Below are positions 1 through 5,818 of a DNA stretch of 7,784 bases, piece after piece (positions within the stretch are counted from its first letter, which is position 1; each line of letters opens with the position of its first letter). Origin of the DNA: Chloroflexota bacterium (lineage in GTDB: Bacteria; Chloroflexota; Limnocylindria; QHBO01). The translations under genes were made by a program, and so were the position numbers. A model generated the notes under the pieces. The model was not told the origin of the DNA. It did no database searches and saw only the letters and a program-made list of their open reading frames with translations. The stretch covers positions 1 through 7,784 of the forward strand of contig JACCWY010000275.1 of assembly GCA_013697395.1 (NCBI GenBank), read 5' to 3'.

Positions 1-22
1 GCCGGGACGTCACCGTCCCGGC
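1..22. repeat. Perfect 9-bp inverted repeat (hairpin)
   Basis: GCCGGGACG at 1-9 is the exact reverse complement of CGTCCCGGC at 14-22, leaving a 4-nt loop (TCAC). The stem would be very stable. No T-run follows, so it does not look like a standard intrinsic terminator. It ends 18 nt before the ecfT GTG and may lie inside the end of the upstream gene. It touches the window edge, so more sequence is needed to see whether the symmetry extends. Confidence 0.55.
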
Positions 23-44
23 GCTTCATGATCGCCCCACGTGA
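1..44 (+). CDS. 3' end of a possible upstream gene (partial)
   Basis: A reading frame is open from the window edge (first full codon at 3) and ends at the TGA at 42-44. It encodes a tail reading RDVTVPALHDRPT. Its stop overlaps the GTG start of ecfT by four bases (GTGA), the same kind of overlap used at the next gene junction (ATGA at 832-835), and its codons are mostly G or C in the third position. A second frame ends with TGA at 29-31 but has poorer third-position GC. ECF operons often carry the S component next to EcfT, so this could be its C-terminus. Thirteen residues are far too few to identify it. Confidence 0.35.
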   Translation, partial: RDVTVPALHDRPT

Positions 45-835
45 CGATCGCCTCCTTCTACGTCCCCCGCGATTCGCGCTACCGGCGCCTGAGCGCGCCG
101 ACGAAGCTGATGATCCCGCTGGCGGTCATGACGGCCGCCTTCCTGATCGGCCAGCCGATGCTGAACCTGGCGCTGGTCGGGCTCGTCGCGGTGCTGCTCT
201 GGTTGGCGGCCATCCCGCGCTCGGTGGTGCGGACGTTCGCCTCGGTGCTGCGCACGTTGATCCCGGTCATCACCATCGGCTGGACCATCTTCTTCCGTTC
301 GGGCGAGGTACTGCTGAGCATCGGTCCGGTCGACATCACCAGTGGCGGGTTGTACCGCGCCATCGCCACCGACCTGCGCTTCACCGCCATCGTCCTGGCA
401 GTGCCGCTCATCCTGGCCGCCATGCCGCAGCAGGACCTCGTCGCCGCCCTGCGCTGGCTGCACCTGCCGTACGTCATCTGCTTCATCATCGCCCTCTCGC
501 TGCGGACCATCCCGACGCTCGAGCGGGACGTCACCCTCATCCGCGACGCGCAGCGGTCGCGGGGCGTTGAGCTGGACCGCGGGGGGATTCGCGTCCGGCT
601 GCGCGGCCTCGCCTCGGTGGTGCTGCCGCTGATGACCGTCTCGATCGGCCGGCTGGAGGTGATGAGCCGGGTGATCGAGAGTCGTGGCGTGACCGCCAGG
701 CGACCATGCCGCACCTTCTACCGCCGACCGCGGCCTTCACGCCTCGACTGGATGCTGATGCTCGGCAGCATCGCGGCGCTGCTCGGGATCTTCGCCTTCA
801 GCCTCACGGCGGCCGGTCGTCAGCTGCTGTCATGA
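41..835 (+). CDS. ecfT: ECF transporter transmembrane component EcfT
   Basis: This is the integral membrane scaffold (264 aa) of an energy-coupling factor importer. It joins the substrate-binding S component to the two ATPases in the cytoplasmic membrane. Hydrophobic segments lie at about residues 24-57, 73-86, 112-128, 143-156, 190-203 and 237-256. The two family-typical ARG motifs of the coupling helices are visible: AQRSRG at 170-175 and VIESRG at 211-216. These fit the groove of the ATPases. The start is GTG at 41, because an in-frame stop at 29-31 rules out anything longer. There is no Shine-Dalgarno site, which fits translational coupling to an upstream gene. Its stop overlaps the next gene's start (ATGA). 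The transported substrate (vitamin or metal ion) cannot be told without the S component. The family call is secure; CbiQ-type naming is an alternative for the same fold. Confidence 0.9.
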   Translation: MTIASFYVPRDSRYRRLSAPTKLMIPLAVMTAAFLIGQPMLNLALVGLVAVLLWLAAIPRSVVRTFASVLRTLIPVITIGWTIFFRSGEVLLSIGPVDITSGGLYRAIATDLRFTAIVLAVPLILAAMPQQDLVAALRWLHLPYVICFIIALSLRTIPTLERDVTLIRDAQRSRGVELDRGGIRVRLRGLASVVLPLMTVSIGRLEVMSRVIESRGVTARRPCRTFYRRPRPSRLDWMLMLGSIAALLGIFAFSLTAAGRQLLS

Positions 836-1707
836 GCGAGCCGATCCCGCCGGGCACTGAGGCGATCCGCCTGACCGACATCCGATTCCGCTACCGCGGG
901 GCCGAGGAGCTGGCGCTCGATGGCGTCAGCCTGTCCATGCAGCAGGGCGAGCTGCTGGGAATCGTTGGCCCGTCGGGTGCGGGCAAGTCAACGCTTGCCC
1001 TCGTAATGAGTGGCCAGATCCCGGCCTTCGTGGAGGGAGCCTTCGGCGGGGAGACGCTGCTCTTCGGGCGGACGACGCGGGGGTGGCGCTCGGCGGACCT
1101 GGCCGAGATTGTGGGTATGGTCTACCAGGACCCAGAGGCGCAACTGTACGGGCTCACCGTCGAGGAGGAGCTCGTACTGGGACTCGAGAACCGATGCCTT
1201 CCACCCGAGGAGATCCGCGAGCGCGTCGCATGGGCGCTGGACGTGACCCGGCTGCACGACGTCCTTGAGAAGTCGCCGTACGCCCTCTCGGGCGGCCAGA
1301 AGCAGCGCGTCGTGATCGCGGGCGTCCTGGCGCTGCAACCTCGTATCCTCGTCCTGGATGAGCCGACCTCGGCCCTTGACCCGCGCGGCAAGTCGGCGCT
1401 CTACGAACTCCTGACCACCCTCGCCCGCAGCGGCGTGACGGTGGTCATCGTGGAACACGATATCGAGCGGCTGGCACGCCACGCCGACCGCGTCTGCTGG
1501 CTCGAGGACGGCCGCGTGGCCGCCATCGGCCCGCCGGAGGAGGTCCTCGGCCGGCCGGCGGAGTCGGCCGTAGGGGTGCTGCGCCTGCCGCAGGTCGCGC
1601 AGCTCGCTCACCGATTGGGCTTGGCGGCGCCCTATCCGGTCACCGTGGAGCGGGCGGCGGAGGTTCTTGGGCATCGCCTGCGTCCTGGTCGGGTGGAGGG
1701 CGACTGA
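832..1707 (+). CDS. ecfA: ECF transporter ATP-binding protein EcfA (first)
   Basis: ABC ATPase of 291 aa that powers the ECF importer as one half of an EcfA-EcfA' pair on the cytoplasmic face. All canonical motifs are present: Walker A GPSGAGKST (46-54), Q-loop YQDP (98-101, Q99), signature LSGGQKQR (152-159), Walker B ILVLDEP (172-178, catalytic E177) and H-loop His209. The YQDPEAQ region is typical of the CbiO/EcfA family. I chose ATG 832, which overlaps the ecfT stop by four bases. The frame is open further upstream (to an ATG at 706), but that stretch lies inside ecfT and lacks ABC homology. The C-terminal tail carries LPQVAQLAHRLG, echoed in the next ATPase (PPQVAQLAARLG), which shows the two are paralogues. 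The next gene begins after a 3-nt gap. Confidence 0.93.
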   Translation: MSEPIPPGTEAIRLTDIRFRYRGAEELALDGVSLSMQQGELLGIVGPSGAGKSTLALVMSGQIPAFVEGAFGGETLLFGRTTRGWRSADLAEIVGMVYQDPEAQLYGLTVEEELVLGLENRCLPPEEIRERVAWALDVTRLHDVLEKSPYALSGGQKQRVVIAGVLALQPRILVLDEPTSALDPRGKSALYELLTTLARSGVTVVIVEHDIERLARHADRVCWLEDGRVAAIGPPEEVLGRPAESAVGVLRLPQVAQLAHRLGLAAPYPVTVERAAEVLGHRLRPGRVEGD

Positions 1708-1710
1708 CCC

Positions 1711-2541
1711 ATGACTGACGGCGAGATCCGGCTCGAAGGGGTGGACTTCACCTACCCGGACGGCACTGTCGCGCTGCGAGGCGTCTCGCTGGCCATCGGG
1801 CGGGGTGAGTTCGTTGCGCTGCTGGGCCCGAACGGGTCCGGCAAGACGACCCTGTCCCGTCTGCTCAACGGGCTGCTGCTGCCGACCGCGGGACGCGTCC
1901 TGGTGGACGGCATCGATACCCGGGAGCGCACCGTCGCCGAGCTCGCCCTGCGCGTGGGCTACCTGTTCCAGAACCCGAACCACCAGCTCGTCAGCGCCAC
2001 GGTCCGCGGCGAGATCGCGGTAGGACCCAGGGCTCGCAGACTGCCGGCCGCGGAGGTCGAAGGGCGGATGATGCGTGCCAGCGTACTCCTCGGGCTCGAG
2101 GCGCTGCTCGACGAGCACCCGCTCCTACTGACGCTGGCCCAAAAGCAGCTGGTGGCGCTGGCCTCGCTCGTCGCGCTCGAGCCGCTCGTTCTGGTCCTCG
2201 ACGAACCGACAACTGCTCTCGACGCCGCCGAACGGCGTGCCGTAATGGACCTCGTCCAGTCGATTCACGCCACCGGGCGAACGATCCTGCTCGTGACCCA
2301 TGAGATGGATTTGGCCGGCGAGTACGCCGACCGGTGCCTGGCACTCTCCGATGGCGAGCTCATCTTCGATGGTTCGCCGCGTCAGATCTTCACCGATGAA
2401 GACACGCTTGGGCGCGCCAGCCTCGAGCCGCCGCAGGTGGCCCAGCTCGCAGCCCGCCTCGGCCAGCCGCGGCCATGGCTGTCGCTCGACGAGGCGGCCG
2501 CGGCGCTCCTCAGCGGACGGTCGGCGGCCCCTGGCGAATGA
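1711..2541 (+). CDS. ecfA: ECF transporter ATP-binding protein EcfA' (second; degenerate signature motif)
   Basis: Second ABC ATPase (276 aa) of the ECF module. Walker A GPNGSGKTT (39-47), Q-loop FQNP (86-89, Q87), Walker B with D164-E165 and H-loop His197 (VTHEMD) are intact. The ABC signature is not: where the first ATPase has LSGGQKQR, this one has LTLAQKQL (140-147), losing the Ser and both Gly. In a heterodimer, the composite site made of the first ATPase's Walker A and this protein's signature would then be impaired, giving one good and one poor ATP site. ATG 1711 follows a GGAGGG site (1695-1700) and lies 3 nt after the previous stop. The last 32 bp overlap the convergent oxidoreductase gene. 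The reading frame is otherwise undisturbed, so I regard it as functional. Confidence 0.9.
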   Translation: MTDGEIRLEGVDFTYPDGTVALRGVSLAIGRGEFVALLGPNGSGKTTLSRLLNGLLLPTAGRVLVDGIDTRERTVAELALRVGYLFQNPNHQLVSATVRGEIAVGPRARRLPAAEVEGRMMRASVLLGLEALLDEHPLLLTLAQKQLVALASLVALEPLVLVLDEPTTALDAAERRAVMDLVQSIHATGRTILLVTHEMDLAGEYADRCLALSDGELIFDGSPRQIFTDEDTLGRASLEPPQVAQLAARLGQPRPWLSLDEAAAALLSGRSAAPGE

Positions 2542-3367
2542 CCCGCTCCACCTTTTCGGCGTCATCGGCCGGCCCAAACGACTCGAGCCACCAGGTCATC
2601 CCGACATCGACCATTGCGGCGACGGCTCGCGCTCGCCCCTCCTCATCGAGCCCTCTGAACCGACCCATCACCGCTACGTCGAATCGCCGCTCGCCACCCA
2701 GCGCTGCCTGCCCTGCGCGAATCGTGGTCACGACGTCCCGCACCTGCCCGGCGTCGAGCAGCCCCTCGACGGCAATCGGGACGACGCCGTCCCAGCGGGC
2801 GGCGCGTGCGAGCGGACGCCGGCTGGGCCACACGGCCGCGACCCAGATCGGGATGCGTGGCCGCTGCAGCGGCGGTGGCAGGAATCGCACATCGGCCGCC
2901 CGGTACGTCGCGCCGATGAAGTCGACGGGCTCGCCGGTCCAGAGCCGCGTGATGAGCTTGAGGCCTTCGTCGGTCATGGCACCCAGCGCACGTTGCTCCT
3001 GCTGCTCGCCAAAGGCCGACAGCTCTCGGTACCAGTCGCCACCCAGGCCGGCACCGAGGATGAGCCTGCCCCGCGACAAGTGGTCGAGCGTCACCGCCGC
3101 GCGGGCGATCAGCCACGGGCGATGACGCGGCAGCGGCGTGACGAGCGGCCCCAGGCGGATGCGTTGCGTCGTGGCGGCGATGGCCGCCAGCGTGACCCAC
3201 GGCTCGGCCAGCGGCTCGTCGGTCTCCCACAGCAGGTTGTCCCAGGTGAACCATCCGTCCCACCCCGCCTCCTCGGCCATTCGGGCCAGCTCAACGGTGC
3301 GTTCCACATCACCGAACAGCCCGAAGTTCGGAGCGTACACGGCGAAATGTGGCGGTGTCTGGGACAT
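2510..3367 (-). CDS. LLM class (luciferase-like) flavin-dependent oxidoreductase
   Basis: A 285-aa protein of the bacterial luciferase-like monooxygenase superfamily, a TIM barrel that uses reduced FMN or coenzyme F420. Supporting motifs are the N-terminal barrel strand FAVYAPNFG (8-16), an early helix rich in E and A (ARMAEEAGWDGWFTWDN, 28-44), and the family-typical block TQRIRLGPLVTPLPRHRPW (67-85) followed by TLDHLSRGRLILGAGLGG (93-110). The second half has IPIWVAAVWPSRRPLARAARWDGVVP (172-197), which matches the usual cofactor-binding strand and loop. Substrate and choice of FMN or F420 cannot be read from the sequence. Start: ATG at 3367-3365 with no Shine-Dalgarno site; an AAGATT box lies 8 nt upstream, so the transcript may be leaderless. 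It converges on the ECF operon and overlaps its last 32 bp. The 46-bp gap to the divergent VOC gene suggests a shared control region. Confidence 0.85.
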   Translation of the reverse strand: MSQTPPHFAVYAPNFGLFGDVERTVELARMAEEAGWDGWFTWDNLLWETDEPLAEPWVTLAAIAATTQRIRLGPLVTPLPRHRPWLIARAAVTLDHLSRGRLILGAGLGGDWYRELSAFGEQQEQRALGAMTDEGLKLITRLWTGEPVDFIGATYRAADVRFLPPPLQRPRIPIWVAAVWPSRRPLARAARWDGVVPIAVEGLLDAGQVRDVVTTIRAGQAALGGERRFDVAVMGRFRGLDEEGRARAVAAMVDVGMTWWLESFGPADDAEKVERVIRQGPPTVR

Positions 3368-3374
3368 CGATCGC

Positions 3375-3381
3375 TAATCTT
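3375..3381. promoter_or_regulatory. Possible bidirectional -10 element between the LLM and VOC genes
   Basis: TAATCTT (3375-3381) contains a -10-like box on each strand: TAATCT on + (39 nt centre-to-start from the VOC ATG) and AAGATT on - (8 nt from the LLM ATG). Both fit the minimal pattern in which positions 2 and 6 are A and T. No good -35 box is seen on either strand. The gap between these divergent genes is only 46 bp, so both promoters have to lie here or inside the genes. Confidence 0.3.
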
Positions 3382-3402
3382 GCGCGAATCGAGCGAGTTT
3401 CC

Positions 3403-3409
3403 GAGGAGG
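3403..3409 (+). promoter_or_regulatory. Shine-Dalgarno site of the VOC gene
   Basis: GAGGAGG lies 4 nt before ATG 3414. It decides the start: the in-frame TTG at 3411 would leave only 1 nt of spacing, so ATG 3414 is preferred. Confidence 0.75.
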
Positions 3410-3413
3410 ATTG

Positions 3414-3779
3414 ATGCAGGTTCGAGGACTGGTCTGGCTCGGCACCGCGACCGCGGAGTTCGACGCCACTACGCGCTTCTTCCGCGAGGTGGTCGGACTG
3501 ACGTCCGTGGTCGACGAGCCCGGCTTCGCGGCCTTTCAGCTCCCCGACTCCTCGCTCGTGGAGGTGTTCGCCCCTGATTCACCCTACGCCGAGCATCACG
3601 AAGGGCGGCCGGTCGTCGGGTTTCTGGTCGATGACGTGCCGGCCGCAAGCGCCGAGCTGGCAGCCGCGGGGATCGAGCTGGTCGGGGGCCTGGAGGTGTC
3701 CGAGGAATACACGTGGCAGCACTTCCGCGCGCCCGATGGGAACCTCTACGAGATCACGTCTGGACCGTATCGGCGCTGA
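3414..3779 (+). CDS. VOC superfamily protein (glyoxalase/bleomycin resistance/dioxygenase fold)
   Basis: A small protein of 121 aa, the usual size of a single-chain VOC unit with two beta-alpha-beta-beta-beta modules. Module 1 runs from LVWLGTAT (6-13) through ATTRFFREVVGL (18-29) to SLVEVF (47-52). Module 2 runs from VVGFLVDD (67-74) through AELAAAGIELVGG (80-92) to FRAPDGNLYEIT (104-115). The DGNLYEIT ending is a very common VOC C-terminal signature. Of the four positions that bind metal in enzymes such as glyoxalase I, Glu50 and Glu113 remain. The first is Trp8 or a neighbour instead of His, and the third is Phe70. A metal-dependent reaction is therefore uncertain, and a binding or resistance role is possible. 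It starts at ATG 3414 after GAGGAGG. The substrate is unknown. It is divergent from the LLM oxidoreductase; a functional link is only suggested by position. Confidence 0.85.
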   Translation: MQVRGLVWLGTATAEFDATTRFFREVVGLTSVVDEPGFAAFQLPDSSLVEVFAPDSPYAEHHEGRPVVGFLVDDVPAASAELAAAGIELVGGLEVSEEYTWQHFRAPDGNLYEITSGPYRR

Positions 3780-3882
3780 GCTGCCCACGGTCGCGACCAT
3801 GGTCTCTCGCGTGGGGCCCTCGTCCATGACGACGGGGCTCGCGAACACGCCGAATTGTGCCCAGGCTCTGGGAGATGCGCCT

Positions 3883-3908
3883 GGCGGGAACTTGCGTGAC
3901 GTCCCGCC
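3883..3908. repeat. Inverted repeat in the VOC-lipoprotein gap
   Basis: GGCGGGA (3883-3889) is exactly complementary to TCCCGCC (3902-3908) across a 12-nt loop. It is about 100 bp after the VOC stop and 36 bp before the lipoprotein start. It could end VOC transcription, but no T-run follows. The rest of the 165-bp gap (3780-3944) shows no tRNA-like structure or convincing gene; a perfect 10-bp palindrome CAGCATGCTG sits at 3920-3929. Confidence 0.3.
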
Positions 3909-3933
3909 CGTCTGGTGAGCAGCATGCTGAGCC

Positions 3934-3940
3934 GGGGAGG
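3934..3940 (+). promoter_or_regulatory. Shine-Dalgarno site of the lipoprotein gene
   Basis: GGGGAGG lies 4 nt before ATG 3945. It selects that start over upstream in-frame candidates such as 3915, and it places the signal peptide exactly at the N-terminus. Confidence 0.7.
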
Positions 3941-3944
3941 ATCC

Positions 3945-4610
3945 ATGCGGCTTCCGTTCGTCGTGACGATGTGTTCGGTCGCGCTGGTCGCGAGCGCGTG
4001 TAGCGCAAGCATCCGAGCACCCGATGGATCGGGCACCGGGCTCGAGGAGTCCGCCGCCCTTGTCGCCGACTCCGTAATTCCAGCTTGCGAATCGGTCGAG
4101 CGGATCAGCGCCCCCGCCGAGTGGTATCGGGACTCGCCGATCTACGTCGCCAACGAGCAGCCGACCGAGGAGATCCGGGCCTGGGCGGCCGACAAGCCTG
4201 GCTTCGAGGAGATCTGGATCGACGGGGATCACCTCGGCTGGATCACGGTCGCCTTCAGCGTCGACGCCGAGGTACGCCAGGCCGAGCTGGAGGAACTGTT
4301 CCCCGACGTCGGGGTGGTGGCGGTCGAGGTTCCGTGGACCATCGCCGAGCTCGAGGAGCTGCAGCGCCAGATCGGCGAGGAACTGAATCCGCTGTTTCCG
4401 GTGAGCTCGTGGATCTCGGTCACCGAGGGCGTGGTCGGGGTCGGCGTGGGCGTCCTCAAGCCCGAGTGGCTCGCCGCCATCGAGGAGCGCTTCGCGGGCG
4501 AGCCGATCTGCATCGAGGGTGCCGACCCGGCGGACATGCCGGCCGAAGGACCCCAGCCGCCGCACGGTGACGGATGGCGCCTGCTGGCCGATGAGCAGGG
4601 CGTCGGGTAG
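3945..4610 (+). CDS. Predicted lipoprotein of unknown function, N-terminal part (ends at in-frame amber codon)
   Basis: I do not recognise a named family. The 221 residues begin with a short signal peptide: hydrophobic stretch at 3-17 and a lipobox-like LVASAC ending at Cys19, so the product is probably anchored outside the cytoplasmic membrane. After a Ser/Gly/Ala-rich linker, the region from about 55 to 190 is acidic and Trp-rich, with Cys48 and Cys189 available for disulfides. A short alpha/beta pattern around DGDHLGWITVAFSVD (93-107) and ELEELFPDVGVVAVEVP (114-130) suggests a small globular domain. The end, HGDGWRLLADEQGVG, stops abruptly at TAG 4608-4610. It does not look like a natural C-terminus, and the same frame continues without a break (see the whole-gene entry). 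If translated alone, it would be a truncated secreted protein. Confidence 0.7.
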   Translation: MRLPFVVTMCSVALVASACSASIRAPDGSGTGLEESAALVADSVIPACESVERISAPAEWYRDSPIYVANEQPTEEIRAWAADKPGFEEIWIDGDHLGWITVAFSVDAEVRQAELEELFPDVGVVAVEVPWTIAELEELQRQIGEELNPLFPVSSWISVTEGVVGVGVGVLKPEWLAAIEERFAGEPICIEGADPADMPAEGPQPPHGDGWRLLADEQGVG

Positions 4611-4712
4611 CCCTACCGCACCGGCATCGCCAGCGACCAGGCCACCTACGAGCGGCTCTGGACCGATATCGGCCTGTCCGGCGAGCCGCCGCCGGTCGAT
4701 TTCGAATCCGAG

Positions 4713-5339
4713 GTGGTGATCTGGTTCGGCGCCGTCTACGGCTCCAGCTGTCCGAATCTCCGACTGGACGACGTGGTCGTCGATGCTGAGCGCGCCCTGG
4801 TCCATGCGGAGATCGTGCTGGTCGATGCGCCCGCCGCGTGCACCGGCGACGCCAATCCCCACGCCTATCTGGTGGCGCTGGACCGGGCCAGGGTGCCGCC
4901 CGGGCCATTCGCGATCCAGCTCGGCGCTGACGAACCGCCAGCGGGTGTCCCGGAGGAGCGGACGCTGGTGGACGTGGACCTCTCGCGACCCGGAGCGGTC
5001 GCTGGACCCGGCGAGGTCCATGGCGATCCGGCGCTGCCGCCGCCGTTCGTGCTCAAGCCCGACTCGGTCATCGAGCCCGGCTTCGAGTATCCGTATCGGC
5101 TGTTCGTCCACTGCGGCATCGAGTGGCTCGGGACCTTCAACCATGTGGCCTGGCGGGCCGCTCTGCCCGCCGGCAGCCTCGGAGGCGTTCCGCCACAGTG
5201 GCCCGCTCCAGGTGCGGATCAGACGGTCGAGGTCTCCGTCATCCTCCACACCGATCCTGAGCCCGTCATTGAGGCCACGGCAAACGGCCACACCGTCACC
5301 TACCACCCGACCGCGGAGGATCCGCCCGGCTGCGATTGA
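4713..5339 (+). CDS. C-terminal part of the interrupted lipoprotein gene
   Basis: The segment after the amber codon starts at 4611 (PYRTGIASDQATYERLW). The first usable start codon in frame is GTG at 4713, which has no Shine-Dalgarno site, so independent translation is doubtful. The protein from there is 208 aa. Its features are VVIWFGAVYGSSCPNLRLDD near the start, then ACTGDANPHAYLVALDRA, the Pro-rich PPGPFAIQLGADEPPAGVPEERT, FVHCGIEWLGTFNHVAW, and a C-terminal beta-rich piece ending PPGCD. Four Cys fit an exported, disulfide-bonded domain. I recognise no catalytic motif and give it no function. It ends 4 bp before the convergent soxR stop, and no terminator is visible between them. Confidence 0.6.
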   Translation: MVIWFGAVYGSSCPNLRLDDVVVDAERALVHAEIVLVDAPAACTGDANPHAYLVALDRARVPPGPFAIQLGADEPPAGVPEERTLVDVDLSRPGAVAGPGEVHGDPALPPPFVLKPDSVIEPGFEYPYRLFVHCGIEWLGTFNHVAWRAALPAGSLGGVPPQWPAPGADQTVEVSVILHTDPEPVIEATANGHTVTYHPTAEDPPGCD

Positions 5340-5343
5340 TCCC

Positions 5344-5802
5344 TCATCCGTCGGGCTCGTCACCCAGTAGGTAGCGCGCGCCGGCTCCATTCCGAGCCGC
5401 ACGATCCTCCCGATTGAGGAGGCGGCAGGTGCGCAGCGAGAGGCAGCCGCAGCCGATGCAGCCGGTCAGGCCGTCGCGCAGCTGCTCGAGCTCCGCGATG
5501 CGCTCGTCCAGGCGGTCACGCCACGCGGTTGAAAGACGCTCCCAATCGCGCTTCAGCGGCGTGCGATCCATCGGCAGCGTCGCCAACGCGCGAGCGATCT
5601 CATCGAGCGTCAGTCCGACCGCTTGTGCGGCGCGGATGAACGCGATCCGGCGCAGGGTCGGTCGCGGGTAGACGCGTTGATTGCCGGGTGTGCGCTCGGC
5701 CGCGATGAGCCCTCGCTGCTCGTAGAAGCGCAATCCCGAAGTGGCGACCCCGCTGCGCGCCGCAAGGTCGCCGATCGTGATCCGATCCGGCAGCAAGGGC
5801 AT
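5344..5802 (-). CDS. soxR: Redox-sensitive transcriptional regulator SoxR (MerR family)
   Basis: A 152-aa MerR-family regulator. The winged helix-turn-helix is at about 8-34 (ITIGDLAARSGVATSGLRFYEQ, then RGLI), followed by the family's NQRVYPR and RRIAFIRAAQAVGLTLDEI (41-69) and a long dimerisation helix (about 85-112). The [2Fe-2S] cluster site is unmistakable: CIGCGCLSLRTC with Cys115, Cys118, Cys120 and Cys126, the C-x2-C-x-C-x5-C spacing specific to SoxR. In the family, oxidation of the cluster by redox-cycling compounds, superoxide or NO remodels the promoter and switches on transcription. The start is ATG 5802-5800, because an in-frame TAG lies just upstream (5812-5814). There is no Shine-Dalgarno site, and a TAGTAT box ends 6 nt before the ATG. 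It is divergent from the split transketolase, with a SoxR operator in between, so autoregulation and control of those genes are both likely. Confidence 0.95.
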   Translation of the reverse strand: MPLLPDRITIGDLAARSGVATSGLRFYEQRGLIAAERTPGNQRVYPRPTLRRIAFIRAAQAVGLTLDEIARALATLPMDRTPLKRDWERLSTAWRDRLDERIAELEQLRDGLTGCIGCGCLSLRTCRLLNREDRAARNGAGARYLLGDEPDG

Positions 5803-5808
5803 GCGTCC

Positions 5809-5814
5809 ATACTA
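5809..5814 (-). promoter_or_regulatory. -10 box of soxR, possibly leaderless
   Basis: TAGTAT on the - strand (read 5814 to 5809) lies 6 nt before the soxR ATG. A start of transcription 6 or 7 nt downstream would fall on or next to that ATG, giving a leaderless mRNA. No clear -35 box is seen. The SoxR operator lies immediately upstream. Confidence 0.45.
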
Positions 5815-5818
5815 GCTC

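Larger units (their letters stand above)
3945..5339 (+). pseudogene. Whole lipoprotein gene interrupted by a single amber codon
   Basis: Reading from ATG 3945, the frame is broken only by TAG at 4608-4610 and then runs open for 242 codons to TGA 5337-5339. Protein-like composition and codon use continue straight across the stop (LADEQGVG, stop, PYRTGIASDQATYERLW), with no frame change. One base, GAG to TAG, would restore a 463-464 residue secreted protein. This can be a true nonsense mutation, a sequencing or assembly error, or a recoded stop. I see no amber-readthrough context, and the other genes here end in TGA. The recoded option is therefore the least likely. Confidence 0.7.

Noticed and set aside
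28..570. ATG-started frame overlapping ecfT
   Set aside because: The product is rich in R, H, P and A with no membrane pattern, while the GTG 41 frame gives a proper EcfT with both ARG motifs.
988..2118. Long - strand open frame (376 codons) opposite the ECF ATPase genes
   Set aside because: The + strand frames carry full ABC ATPase motifs. The - strand product is rich in R, G, Q and H with no recognisable domain, as expected for the complement of GC-rich coding DNA.
2300..3577. 425-codon + strand open frame opposite the LLM gene
   Set aside because: It crosses the end of the second ATPase, the LLM gene and the intergenic gap, and has no family motif. The - strand frame has clear LLM motifs.
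3780..3944. Possible tRNA, small RNA or small gene in the VOC-lipoprotein gap
   Set aside because: I found no T-loop-like sequence or cloverleaf, and no start codon with a ribosome site leading to a sensible short protein. The inverted repeat at 3883-3908 and palindrome at 3920-3929 are short enough to be chance.
4608..4610. Amber codon as a pyrrolysine or programmed readthrough site
   Set aside because: Nothing nearby suggests recoding: no known readthrough context after the stop and no obvious downstream hairpin element. The protein is an unrecognised secreted one rather than a known pyrrolysine enzyme. A point change or error is simpler.
5300..5360. Terminator between the lipoprotein gene and soxR
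   Set aside because: Only 4 bp separate the convergent stops, and I see no stem followed by a T-run on either strand.
3579..5402. Very long - strand open frame (607 codons) across the lipoprotein region
   Set aside because: The predicted protein is low in hydrophobic pattern, full of R, D, G and H, and spans the VOC gene, an intergenic gap and the lipoprotein gene. The + strand has a ribosome site, a signal peptide and a Cys pattern. It is a GC-driven artefact, although it does make the + strand amber codon worth confirming.
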